NCBI GenBank assembly: GCA_934635225.1
Contig: CAKTYZ010000002.1
Span: 147,415-211,414, forward strand
DNA length: 64,000 nt
Direction of reading: 5' to 3'
Origin: an uncultured Kiritimatiellota bacterium
GTDB taxonomy: Bacteria > Verrucomicrobiota > Kiritimatiellia > RFP12 > UBA1067
Below are positions 56,487-64,000 of the stretch, piece by piece. Position 1 is the first letter of the stretch; every line of letters starts with the position of its first letter. Position numbers and translations under genes: made by a program. The notes under the pieces are model-generated. The model was not told the DNA's origin and ran no database searches. It saw nothing but the letters and a program-made list of their open reading frames with translations.

Positions 56487-58301
56487 ATGGCAAAGAAAAA
56501 CGTCAAGTTCATGCTCACTGCGTTCCGCGACGGCTTCCAGTCCGTCGTCGGCGCGCGCGTCCTCTCCAAGGACTTCCTCCCCTGCGTCGAGGAAGCGTAT
56601 GCCGCGGGGGTCCGCTGGTTCGAGGCGGGCGGCGGCGCGCGCTTCCAGAGCTGCTACTTCTACTGCCAGGAGGACGCGTTCGATGTGATGGACAAGTTCC
56701 GTCAGGCGGCGCCGGAGGCGGATCTCCAGACGCTTTCGCGCGGCGTGAACGTCGTCGGCCTCGAAAGCCAGTCGAGCGACATGATCAAGCTGCACGCCCA
56801 GATGTTCAAGAAGCACGGCATGAGCTCGATCCGCAACTTCGACGCGCTCAACGACGTCAACAACCTCAAGTGGTCGGGCCAGTGCATCCATGACGCGGGC
56901 CTCAAGCATGAAGTCGTCGTCACGATGATGGGCCTGCCGCCGGGAATCGACAACCAGGGCACGCACACGCCGGAGTTCTACCGCGACCGCCTGAAGATGA
57001 TCATGGACGCGGGGATTCCGTTTGACCGCGTGGCGTTCAAGGACGCGTCGGGCACCTCGACGCCGACGACCGTCTACAACACGATGAAGCTCGCCCGCAA
57101 GCTCCTCGGCGACAAGGTGCACATCCAGTTCCACAGCCACGAGACGGCCGGCAACGGCGTCGCGTGCTACCTCGCCGCGCTGAAGGGCGGCGCGGACGGC
57201 CTTGACCTCTCGATGGCCCCGATGAGCGGCGGCACTTGCCAGCCTGACATCATCACGATGTGGCACTGCCTCGACGGCGATCCCGACTTCGGCTTTGACT
57301 TCGACATCAACAAGATCAAGAAGGCCGAGGACGCCTTCAAGAACGCGATGAAGAAGTACTTCCTCCCGCCGGAGGCGATGAACGTGAACCCGCAGATCGT
57401 GTGGAGCCCGATGCCGGGCGGTGCGCTCACGGCGAACACGCAGATGCTTCGCGACAACGGCATGATGGACAAGTACGATGACATGATCGCGGAGATGTAC
57501 GACTGCGTGCGTCTCGGCGGCTTTGGCACGTCCGTGACCCCGGTCTCGCAGTTCTACGCCCAGCAGGCCATCCAGAACGTCATGTTCGGCAAGTTCAAGA
57601 AGTTCGCGCCGGGCTATGCGAAGATGGTCCTCGGCTACTTTGGCAAGACGCCCGTCGCGCCCGATCCGGAGATCGTCGAGAAGGCCGCCGCGTTCATGGC
57701 GTCGAGCGAGCTTACGAAGCCTTATTCGACCGTCACGACGAAGACCGTTCTCGAGATGAACGACGCCGACCCGAAGAAGGGCGGCGCGGTCGCGAAGAAG
57801 ATGCTCGAGGACGCGGGCCTGCCCGTGACGGACGAGAACGTCTTCATCGCCGCCTCCTGCAAGGAGAAGGGCATCCTCTTCCTCAAGGACCCGTCCAAGG
57901 CCCCGATGGGCTGCCGTTTCGCCGAAGAGGCGAAGCCTGCGGCGCAGGGCGGCGCGGTCACGGTCACGGTCAACGGCAAGGCCTACGGCGTCGAGATCAA
58001 GGGCGACGGCAAGGCGGTCGTCAACGGCAAGGCGGTTGACTTCAAGGCCGAGGCAGGGCTCAAGGCGGCCGCGGCGGCGGCCCCTGCGGGCGGCCAGGAG
58101 GTCAAGGCGCCGGTTCCGGGCACGGTTCTCCGCGTCACGGCGACGAACGGCCAGAAGGTCGCGAAGGGCGACGAGATCCTCGTCATGGACGTCATGAAGA
58201 TGGAGACGCCGGTCACGGCCCCGTGCGACGGCACGGTCACGGTGATGGTCAATGCGACGGACAAGGTCGCGACGGGCGACACGCTCGCGGTCATCGGCTA
58301 A
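56487..58301 (+). CDS. oadA: Oxaloacetate/pyruvate carboxyltransferase alpha subunit with biotin domain
   Basis: A 604-residue enzyme: a carboxyltransferase TIM barrel (LTAFRDGFQSVVGARV early; VAFKDASGTSTPTTVY with the metal/carbamylated-Lys region; VHIQFHSHETAGNGVACY with the H-x-H), a middle PYC-like domain, an Ala/Pro linker (AAAAAPAGGQE) and a biotinyl domain with VMDVMKMETPVTA, Lys571 being the biotin site. It moves CO2 from oxaloacetate or a similar acid onto biotin; the beta subunit then couples decarboxylation to Na+ export. Starts 22 bp after oadG. Confidence 0.92.
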   Translation: MAKKNVKFMLTAFRDGFQSVVGARVLSKDFLPCVEEAYAAGVRWFEAGGGARFQSCYFYCQEDAFDVMDKFRQAAPEADLQTLSRGVNVVGLESQSSDMIKLHAQMFKKHGMSSIRNFDALNDVNNLKWSGQCIHDAGLKHEVVVTMMGLPPGIDNQGTHTPEFYRDRLKMIMDAGIPFDRVAFKDASGTSTPTTVYNTMKLARKLLGDKVHIQFHSHETAGNGVACYLAALKGGADGLDLSMAPMSGGTCQPDIITMWHCLDGDPDFGFDFDINKIKKAEDAFKNAMKKYFLPPEAMNVNPQIVWSPMPGGALTANTQMLRDNGMMDKYDDMIAEMYDCVRLGGFGTSVTPVSQFYAQQAIQNVMFGKFKKFAPGYAKMVLGYFGKTPVAPDPEIVEKAAAFMASSELTKPYSTVTTKTVLEMNDADPKKGGAVAKKMLEDAGLPVTDENVFIAASCKEKGILFLKDPSKAPMGCRFAEEAKPAAQGGAVTVTVNGKAYGVEIKGDGKAVVNGKAVDFKAEAGLKAAAAAAPAGGQEVKAPVPGTVLRVTATNGQKVAKGDEILVMDVMKMETPVTAPCDGTVTVMVNATDKVATGDTLAVIG

Positions 58302-58322
58302 GAAAGAAGGAAGACGCACGGT

Positions 58323-59891
58323 ATGAAGAAATTCCTCATGGCGCTTCTCGTCGCGGCGGGCTGCCTGGCGGCCCATGCCGAGGGCGACTGGCGGACGACG
58401 CTGGAAAAGGTGAAGAACCTCTCGGCGGACACGGGCATCTCGGGCTTCATGAAGAAGTCCGCGCCCGCGTACATCACGGGCGACTTTGCGGCGGCGGATC
58501 GTCCCGCCGCGCCGAAAGCCGGCAAGACGTACACGGTCGCGGATCGTGCGCAGTTCGCGAACCGCAACGGCTACTGGGTGATAGACGAGGTTCAGGCGAA
58601 AAGCGCCTCGACCGCGAAGCACGCGGTGAAGGTCGGTGACTGGGTCGGCGGCTACTTCGGCGGTGACGGAAAGTTCGTCGCGGGGCATGACGTCAAGGTG
58701 CTGGGCGGTCTCCCCTACGGCCTCGGCCAGTTCATCATGATTCCGATCTGCCTTGTCCTTCTCTATCTCGCGATCGTGAAGGGCTTTGAGCCGTTGCTTC
58801 TTCTCCCGATTGGCTTTGGCGGTCTGCTCGCCAACTGCCCGCTTGCGGGCGTGACGACGCCGGAGATGCTGCATTCGGGCGTGATTGCCTTCGATGCGGC
58901 GGGCATCCCCGCGATGACGGCGGGCATCGTCGAGCCGGGCGGCTTCCTTTACTACTTCTTCCATTTCGGCATTGACACGGGCATCTTCCCGATCATGATC
59001 TTCATGGGCGTCGGCGCGATGACCGACTTCGGCCCGCTGATCGCGAACCCGAAGACGGCGCTTCTTGGCGGCGCCGCGCAGTTCGGCATCTTCTTCGCGC
59101 TCTTCGGCGCGCTTGGCCTTGCGGCGATCTTCGGCAATGACTTCTTCGGCGTCGAGCCGCTGAAGGCCGCAGCCTCGATCGGCATCATCGGCGGCGCGGA
59201 CGGCCCGACGGCCATCTGGCTCACCTCGCGCCTCGCCCCGGACCTCCTTGGCGCGATTGCCGTCGCGGCGTATTCCTACATGGCGCTCGTGCCGATCATC
59301 CAGCCGCCGATCATGAATGCGCTCACGACGAAGAACGAGCGCCTCATCAAGATGCCGGCTCTGCGCGAAGTCAAGAAGATCGAGAAGATCTGCTTCCCGC
59401 TGGTGGTCCTGCTTCTCTGCGCGGTTCTCCTGCCGTCCGCCGTGCCGCTCATCGGCGCGCTCATGCTCGGCAACCTCGCGAAGGAGGTCGGCCCGTCGGT
59501 CTCGCGCATTGCGGACACGATGTCCAACGCGCTCATCAACATCGTCACGATCATGCTCGGACTCTCGGTCGGCTCGAAGCTCGCGTGCGAGAAGTTCCTT
59601 TCGGGCACGACGCTTGGCATTCTCGCGCTTGGCCTTTGCGCATTCTGCGTCGGCACGGCGGCGGGCGTCCTTATGGCGAAGATCATGAATGCCTTCTCAA
59701 AGGAGAAGATCAATCCGCTCATCGGTTCGGCGGGCGTCTCGGCCGTTCCGATGGCGGCGCGCGTCTCGAACAAGGTTTCGCTCGGCAATGACCCGACGAA
59801 CTTCGTCCTCATGCAGGCGATGGGTCCGAACGTCTCGGGCGTCATCGGTTCGGCGGTTGTCGCGGGCGTTCTCTACACGCTTTGCCGCTGA
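58323..59891 (+). CDS. oadB: Sodium-pump decarboxylase beta subunit with N-terminal extension
   Basis: A 522-residue protein. The membrane part (from about residue 140) is a complete OadB: FEPLLLLPIGFGGLLANCPL, GVGAMTDFGPLIANPK (family Asp), SIGIIGGADGPTAIWLTSRL (G-A-D-G-P-T signature) and SAVPMAARVSNKVS. OadB normally begins close to that part. Here ~130 residues precede it: a Sec-type signal-like sequence (KKFLMALLVAAGCLAAHA) and a soluble segment with FANRNGYWVIDEVQ. The subunit carries out the biotin decarboxylation that pumps Na+. Upstream oadA ends 21 bp before. The sodium export fits the NhaC gene in the same window. Confidence 0.9.
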   Translation: MKKFLMALLVAAGCLAAHAEGDWRTTLEKVKNLSADTGISGFMKKSAPAYITGDFAAADRPAAPKAGKTYTVADRAQFANRNGYWVIDEVQAKSASTAKHAVKVGDWVGGYFGGDGKFVAGHDVKVLGGLPYGLGQFIMIPICLVLLYLAIVKGFEPLLLLPIGFGGLLANCPLAGVTTPEMLHSGVIAFDAAGIPAMTAGIVEPGGFLYYFFHFGIDTGIFPIMIFMGVGAMTDFGPLIANPKTALLGGAAQFGIFFALFGALGLAAIFGNDFFGVEPLKAAASIGIIGGADGPTAIWLTSRLAPDLLGAIAVAAYSYMALVPIIQPPIMNALTTKNERLIKMPALREVKKIEKICFPLVVLLLCAVLLPSAVPLIGALMLGNLAKEVGPSVSRIADTMSNALINIVTIMLGLSVGSKLACEKFLSGTTLGILALGLCAFCVGTAAGVLMAKIMNAFSKEKINPLIGSAGVSAVPMAARVSNKVSLGNDPTNFVLMQAMGPNVSGVIGSAVVAGVLYTLCR

Positions 59892-59913
59892 CGATTGAAT
59901 TGAGCGAGGCTTG

Positions 59914-59951
59914 AATGCGCGCGGCGGCCTGTCGAGGCCGCCGCGCGCATT
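59914..59951. terminator. Bidirectional hairpin between convergent genes
   Basis: Perfect 17-bp arms AATGCGCGCGGCGGCCT and AGGCCGCCGCGCGCATT with a GTCG loop. Little T-run on either side, but it separates convergent oadB and the M16 peptidase. Confidence 0.7.
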
Positions 59952-59991
59952 TCGCTGGAACTCTCTCCGCCGGATTGAACGTGCCGAACGC

Positions 59992-61236
59992 TCAGCGGCG
60001 CAAGAGGGACGTCTTGGGCAGGACCCAGCTGACGGCCCGGTTTTTGTCTTGGAAGATCTCGTGCGCGACAGACCGGATGTCCGCCGCCGTGACGGCGCGG
60101 ATGCCCTCGATCTGTTCGGCGGGGGGCACGAGGCGTCCAAATGCGAGTAGGGTCTGTCCGTAGAAAAACAGCTTGGACGTGACGCGCTCGTGCGAAAGCC
60201 TGAAGTTCCCGATCAGGAATTCCTTGGTGCGGCGCAATTCGTCCGCGCGGACGAGTCGGGTTGCGATGCGCGTGAGTTCGCGGTCGATTGTCGCGAGTGC
60301 CCGATCCGCCTTGGATGCGTCCAGTCCGGCCGTCACGGTGAACATGCCCGCATCCTTGAAGAACTGCATCCGAGAGGAGATGTCGTAGCTGAGGCCGCGC
60401 TTCTCGCGGACTTCCTGGAAGAGCCGGGAGGACATGCCGCGCCCAAGGACCGCATCCATCACCGTTGCCGCGTACTTGCGCGGATCCTGGATCCCGAACG
60501 TGCGGTAGCCGAGCGCGAGCTGGGCCTGGTTGATCTCGCGCGTGACCGAGGCTTTCGGGACGACCGTTCCGAGTCTCTCGCCGTCGGCTTTGCGCATGAC
60601 GGCCTTGCGCGTGAATCGCCCGAGTCTCGCCTCCAGCACCTTGAGGGCCTTGTCGGGGGTGAACGCGCCGACAAGGACGGCGACCGTGTTGTCCGGGCGG
60701 TAATGTGACCTGACGTATCGCCGGAGAAGAGAGGGCGTCATCGGCGTGAGGGTCTTTGCGCTTCCGGCGACGGGCGTGCCGAGCGTCGAGCCGGGGAAGA
60801 GGTTCCGCTGGAGATTTTCCATCGCGACGGAATCCGGTTCGTCCGCATACATCTTGATTTCTTCGATGACGACCTGTTTCTCGCGCGCAAATTCGTCTGC
60901 GGGAATTGTGGCATGAAGATACATGTCGGAAAGGATGTCCACCGCTTCATCGAGGCACTCGCTTGGCAAATGTGTGTAGTAGCAGGTGGATTCCTCGCCC
61001 GTGCAGGCGTTGAAGTTCCCGCCGCGCCCCTCGATCGCCTGCGTGATGTCAAGCGGCGTGCGCGTCGGCGTGCCCTTGAAGAGCATGTGCTCGATGAAGT
61101 GGGAGATGCCGGCGTTCGCCGCGTCTTCATGGCGGGACCCGGAAGCGACAAAGAGGCCAAAGGCGACCGATTCGGCCTCACAGGGCGCGAGCGCGACGGT
61201 CAGTCCATTGCGGAGAGTGGTAAGCAGCGGTTTCAT
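59992..61236 (-). CDS. M16-family (insulinase-like) zinc peptidase
   Basis: A 414-residue protein with the inverted zinc motif HFIEHMLFKGT (H-x-x-E-H, about 46-56) and the distal Glu in EKQVVIEEIKMYADEP. GRGMSSRLFQEVREKRGLSY is the conserved R-x-x-x-G-L-x-Y of the C-terminal domain. N-terminal LRNGLTVALAPCEAESVAFG is the usual M16 opening. About 400-440 residues is the single-domain-pair size of the processing-peptidase/PqqL type. No signal peptide; probably cytoplasmic. It stands alone on the minus strand, head to head with the MurE-like gene. Confidence 0.92.
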   Translation of the reverse strand: MKPLLTTLRNGLTVALAPCEAESVAFGLFVASGSRHEDAANAGISHFIEHMLFKGTPTRTPLDITQAIEGRGGNFNACTGEESTCYYTHLPSECLDEAVDILSDMYLHATIPADEFAREKQVVIEEIKMYADEPDSVAMENLQRNLFPGSTLGTPVAGSAKTLTPMTPSLLRRYVRSHYRPDNTVAVLVGAFTPDKALKVLEARLGRFTRKAVMRKADGERLGTVVPKASVTREINQAQLALGYRTFGIQDPRKYAATVMDAVLGRGMSSRLFQEVREKRGLSYDISSRMQFFKDAGMFTVTAGLDASKADRALATIDRELTRIATRLVRADELRRTKEFLIGNFRLSHERVTSKLFFYGQTLLAFGRLVPPAEQIEGIRAVTAADIRSVAHEIFQDKNRAVSWVLPKTSLLRR

Positions 61237-61310
61237 GATGGCGGGTATTATAGCATAATGCCCTGCCCCTTTTGTGCGCGGGAGTCGCTCCTGCGCGGGG
61301 CAAAATTTGC

Positions 61311-61316
61311 TACAAT
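61311..61316 (+). promoter_or_regulatory. -10 element of the MurE-like gene
   Basis: TTGCTACAATACGC: TACAAT 25-30 bases before the start. A GC-rich inverted repeat GCGCGGGAG-TCG-CTCCTGCGC lies just upstream at 61276-61296. Confidence 0.5.
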
Positions 61317-61340
61317 ACGCACATGCAGACCGAAGAGGGA

Positions 61341-62519
61341 ATGATGATGAACTTCTATGGCATTACCGGCACCAATGGCAAGACCACGACGACATGGATC
61401 CTGGCGGAGTTTCTGAACGCCTGTCCGGGGCGGAAATGCGGGTACGTCACGACTGTCGAGGTCTTTGACGGTGCGCGGCGTTTCTACACGGGCTATACGA
61501 CGCCGCCTCTGAAGCAATTGCACGAGATCTATGCGGCGATGGAAGCGAACGGCTGCACGGACTGCGTGATGGAGGTTTCGTCCCACGCGATTCATCAGAA
61601 CCGCACGGGTGACACCGTCTTTGCGGGCGGCGCGTTCACGAACCTCTCAGAGGACCATCTTGACTACCACAAGACAATGGACGAATATTTTCGCGTCAAG
61701 GCGAGCTTTGCGGAGAAGATCGCCGCGTCGCACCCCGTCCGCCCGGATATGGGCCGCCGTGACCTGCCGCCATATGTCGTCTGCCTGGACGGCGAGAACG
61801 GTCGCGCGATGTTCGACGCGGTCGGCAACTTTGCCGTGAACGTCATCCCCGTCACGAACGGGCGCGGACGGCATCCTCCCACGCCGTGCCCGGACTACGA
61901 TCTTTCGGACCTGAAGCTGGTCGGAGACTACAATGCCTCCAATGTCCTTGTCGCAGCGGCTTTGGCAGAGGCGGCGGGCGTGCCGCATGCGGTGATTCAG
62001 GCGACGATTCCGACGTTGCGTCCGCGTTGGGGGCGATTGGAACGCGTGGAGAATCCGCAGGCGAAGGCGCGTGTCTATGTCGATTTCGCCCATACGCCGG
62101 ACGGGCTGGAGAAGGTGCTTGCGGCGGCGCGGGGCTTCACGAAGGGACATCTGTGGGTCGTCTTCGGGGCGGGCGGCGACCGTGACCCCTTGAAGCGTCC
62201 GCTGATGGGGGAGGCCTGCGCACGACTTGCGGATGCGTTGGTCGTGACGTCGGACAATCCGCGCAGTGAAGACCCGAACCGCATCATCGACGCGATTCTC
62301 GTGGGAGTCCGCCGCGTCGCGGATTCGCGTTCGCCGTCTCCGCGCGTCTTCGTCGAGCCAGATCGGCGAGCCGCGATCTCGCTTGCGCTGACGCACGCCG
62401 CATCGGACGATGTCGTGATTGTCGCGGGCAAGGGACATGAGACGACGCAGGAGATCCAAGGCGTGAAGCACCCTTTCGACGACCGCGCCGTCGTGCGAGG
62501 CTTTGCGGCGCCTTGTTAG
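61341..62519 (+). CDS. murE: MurE-like UDP-N-acetylmuramyl-peptide ligase lacking the N-terminal domain
   Basis: MurE adds meso-diaminopimelate (or Lys) to UDP-MurNAc-L-Ala-D-Glu. The central ATPase motifs (YGITGTNGKTTTTWIL at the very start, TTPPLKQLHEI, CVMEVSSHAIHQNR, FTNLSEDHLDYHKTMDEYF) and the C-terminal DAP-specific DNPR box (VTSDNPRSEDPNRI) are intact, then IVAGKGHETTQEI. What is missing is domain 1 (about 90-100 residues), which binds UDP-MurNAc. The frame reaches back only to 61272 with poor coding. GAGGGA lies next to three ATGs (61341, 61344, 61347); the first is given. About 390 residues against ~490 for the family. Confidence 0.85.
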   Translation: MMMNFYGITGTNGKTTTTWILAEFLNACPGRKCGYVTTVEVFDGARRFYTGYTTPPLKQLHEIYAAMEANGCTDCVMEVSSHAIHQNRTGDTVFAGGAFTNLSEDHLDYHKTMDEYFRVKASFAEKIAASHPVRPDMGRRDLPPYVVCLDGENGRAMFDAVGNFAVNVIPVTNGRGRHPPTPCPDYDLSDLKLVGDYNASNVLVAAALAEAAGVPHAVIQATIPTLRPRWGRLERVENPQAKARVYVDFAHTPDGLEKVLAAARGFTKGHLWVVFGAGGDRDPLKRPLMGEACARLADALVVTSDNPRSEDPNRIIDAILVGVRRVADSRSPSPRVFVEPDRRAAISLALTHAASDDVVIVAGKGHETTQEIQGVKHPFDDRAVVRGFAAPC

Positions 62520-63685
62520 GGCTTTCGGGGCGCGGCTGTCGAATCGGCTCGCCATTGGCTCATGGAGATGCCGAACCGGGCCTTGAAGACGTATTTGAGC
62601 CGCTGGGTGTTCGCATAGCCGCAGAGCCGGGAGATTTTCTCGATCGTGAGCCGGGTCGTCTTGAGCCGTTCCCGTACGAGTGCCAAGCGTCGGTCTTCGA
62701 TGGCGCGGCGGATGGAGGTTCCGGTGACGGCGCTGAACCGCGCGTCGGCGAGGCGGCGCGAGACGCCAAGGTGACCGACGACGTCTGCGACCGAGATGCC
62801 GTCGGCGGCATGTGCGCTGATGAAGCTCAGGGCGCGGGCGACCAGACGCGCGGTCGGCGCCGTGGGCGCGGTCGATTCGCGCTCGACGACGGTTCCCGCC
62901 GGCATGAAGACGGGCTTTGGGCTTCGGCCTGACGGTGCGTCCATCAGGCGGTCCAGCAGTTTGGCGGCTTCGGCGCCAAGCGTCTCATGGTCGATGCGGA
63001 TGCTGGAGATCGAAGGGGACGTGTAGTCGCAGATGAGTTCGTCATTGTCAACGCCGAGGACGGCGACTTGCTTGGGGATCGAAAGCTTCGCCTCTTTGCA
63101 GGCCTCGATGGTTTCCTGCGCCCGCAAGTCGTAGGCCGTGAAGACGGCGGCCGGTTTCGGCAGGGCCAGGAGCCAGTCGGCAAGCAGCCCCTTGCTGGCG
63201 CCGTAGGTCTGGCAAGGCCGACTGTGCGCCCCCAGCGTCGTCTTGTAGCCGCGCTCGCGAAGGCGTGACCAGCCGCGGTTCTGCTCGTCCGGCACAAAGG
63301 CGAAAGACGCGAAGTTTCCGAGCCGGAGGAAATACTCGGCGGCGGTCTGCCCGATCTGCTCATCGCCGTCGAGGATGAGGGCGATGGATTTCTTGCGGTT
63401 CCGAAGGGCGGGCGGCGGAAAGTCAAGCAGGACTGTCGGGACCGTGGAACGGGCGAGGGCGGTGCCGACTTGCGCGTTGGCATGGACGAGAAAGCCGTGG
63501 GTGCCGTCGGCTTCGGCTTTGTGGATGGCCTCGTCGGTAAAGTCCTTGGGGTCGGTGATGAGCCGGATGCTCCAAGGGTGCCCGGCGTTGACGTATTGCA
63601 AGATGCCCGTCAGCTGCTTGCGGCCGGCAGACCCCGCGAGCCACAACACGACCAGGACGGTCCGTTTCTTGGCATTTCGTTTCAT
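62516..63685 (-). CDS. XylR-like LacI/AraC hybrid transcriptional regulator
   Basis: A 389-residue protein: an N-terminal periplasmic-binding-like sensor (KRTVLVVLWLAGSAGRKQLT then AAVFTAYDLRAQETIEACKE and VAVLGVDNDELICDYTSPSI) and a C-terminal AraC HTH (LSFISAHAADGISVADVVGH, GVSRRLADARFSAVTG, IEKISRLCGYANTQRLKYVF). This order is that of E. coli XylR, which senses xylose; the family is abundant in PVC bacteria and controls sugar genes. Ligand unknown. TATACT (63693-63698, minus strand) leaves almost no leader. It overlaps the end of the MurE-like gene by four bases on the other strand. Confidence 0.88.
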   Translation of the reverse strand: MKRNAKKRTVLVVLWLAGSAGRKQLTGILQYVNAGHPWSIRLITDPKDFTDEAIHKAEADGTHGFLVHANAQVGTALARSTVPTVLLDFPPPALRNRKKSIALILDGDEQIGQTAAEYFLRLGNFASFAFVPDEQNRGWSRLRERGYKTTLGAHSRPCQTYGASKGLLADWLLALPKPAAVFTAYDLRAQETIEACKEAKLSIPKQVAVLGVDNDELICDYTSPSISSIRIDHETLGAEAAKLLDRLMDAPSGRSPKPVFMPAGTVVERESTAPTAPTARLVARALSFISAHAADGISVADVVGHLGVSRRLADARFSAVTGTSIRRAIEDRRLALVRERLKTTRLTIEKISRLCGYANTQRLKYVFKARFGISMSQWRADSTAAPRKP

Positions 63686-63754
63686 GCCGTGAAGTATACC
63701 ATATTCGTGAGGCGAATGACGCGGCGAGTTGAGGCGCGGAGAACCGGGATTTGG

Positions 63755-63760
63755 TATACT
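63755..63760 (+). promoter_or_regulatory. -10 element of the PIG-L gene
   Basis: TTTGGTATACT, with TG-n before TATACT, 23 bases before ATG 63783; AAGGAG ribosome site between. Confidence 0.5.
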
Positions 63761-63782
63761 ATGAGAGACTAAGGAGAGTAAA

Positions 63783-64000
63783 ATGCAGAAGCAGAAGATG
63801 AAGAGAATCGCGGGAATCGCGGGCGTCGTCTTGACGCTTGTTGCGTCGGCATTCGCAAAGGAGCGCGTGGTCATCGTTCCCGCGCATCCGGACGACCTGA
63901 TCGCCTGTCTCGGATTCGCGCATCTCGCGCGCGACACCTTTGAACTTCATGTCATCGACTACACGCACGGAGAGCGCGGTTGCGGCGAGGAGAAGTTCAG
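63783..64000 (+). CDS. PIG-L/LmbE-family deacetylase (3' partial)
   Basis: Begins MQKQKMKRIAGIAGVVLTLV then ASAFA, a Sec signal peptide, followed by ERVVIVPAHPDDLIACLGF, the metal-binding A-H-P-D-D of PIG-L N-acetylglucosamine deacetylases. ELHVIDYTHGERGCGEEKF follows, with the T-x-G-E-x-G pattern. It would be exported and remove N-acetyl groups from glycans outside the cytoplasm. The rest runs beyond the window. The XylR-like gene lies divergent to it, so it may regulate it. Confidence 0.85.
   Translation, partial: MQKQKMKRIAGIAGVVLTLVASAFAKERVVIVPAHPDDLIACLGFAHLARDTFELHVIDYTHGERGCGEEKF

Noticed and set aside
56325..58964. 879-codon minus-strand frame opposite oadA/oadB
   Set aside because: The longest frame in the window, yet it is antisense to two certain enzyme genes and has no recognisable domain.

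Overview
The window reads as a bacterial chromosome segment from a Gram-negative with a GC-rich core. LptD and LpxK (lipopolysaccharide), an H-x-DG-type prepilin, a sodium-pumping decarboxylase and a XylR-like AraC regulator fit the PVC superphylum, most likely Kiritimatiellota or a relative. That placement is an inference from gene content. Promoters look like ordinary sigma-70 sites: TTGnnn, 17 bp, TATAAT/TATACT recurs upstream of argG, the tRNA cluster, the polysaccharide operon and several accessory genes.

Layout. (1) 1-10.8 kb is a GC-rich housekeeping block: the end of a large secretion-associated protein, a prepilin-like protein, lptD, lpxK, a pteridine-reductase-like SDR, argG, grpE-dnaJ, an NhaC-type antiporter and tRNA-Leu. 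(2) 10.9-52.7 kb is a mosaic surface-polysaccharide island bracketed by tRNA genes. It holds a UDP-sugar dehydrogenase-like protein, a flippase, a Wzy-like polymerase, a WecG/TagA enzyme, about twelve glycosyltransferases, a pyruvyl transferase with a nitroreductase partner, two acyltransferases, a YdjC deacetylase, an adenylation/carrier-protein/acyltransferase triad and two sugar- or nucleotide-kinase-like proteins. (3) The island is interrupted by two cassettes. The minus-strand cassette at 15.5-21.2 kb has a LamG protein, two HU-like proteins, an unknown protein and an RloA/RloB-like anti-phage pair. The plus-strand cassette at 42.1-48.5 kb has two DUF4143 ATPases, a DUF2971 protein, an ArsR-like regulator with striking palindromes, and a Schlafen/AlbA ATPase. 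(4) 52.8-64 kb returns to housekeeping DNA: tRNA-Gly/Lys/Phe, a serine-recombinase remnant, NUDIX, a YgjP-like peptidase, a Cys-rich histone-like protein, hisI, oadGAB, an M16 peptidase, a MurE-like ligase lacking its first domain, a XylR-like regulator and the start of a PIG-L deacetylase.

The most unusual signal is a set of four small repeat families. R1 is an ATTCGACG octamer. R2 is a TTAGTCG heptamer. R3 is built on CGCAGAGGCGCAGAGG. R4 is a 68-77 bp palindrome. Copies lie between genes, supply start and stop codons, sit in frame inside glycosyltransferases and a kinase, and bracket in inverted orientation two small cargo genes: a 23S-rRNA-intervening-sequence-type four-helix protein (R2) and a decayed GxxExxY gene (R3). 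R4 is translated in the same frame in two unrelated proteins, like the Rickettsia palindromic elements.

How the genes work together: the island genes overlap mostly by 1-11 bp and probably form long transcripts that build, flip, polymerise and decorate one polysaccharide repeat unit. The interrupting cassettes look like defence or unknown accessory genes with their own promoters. No database search was possible; family names rest on recognised motifs and gene order.
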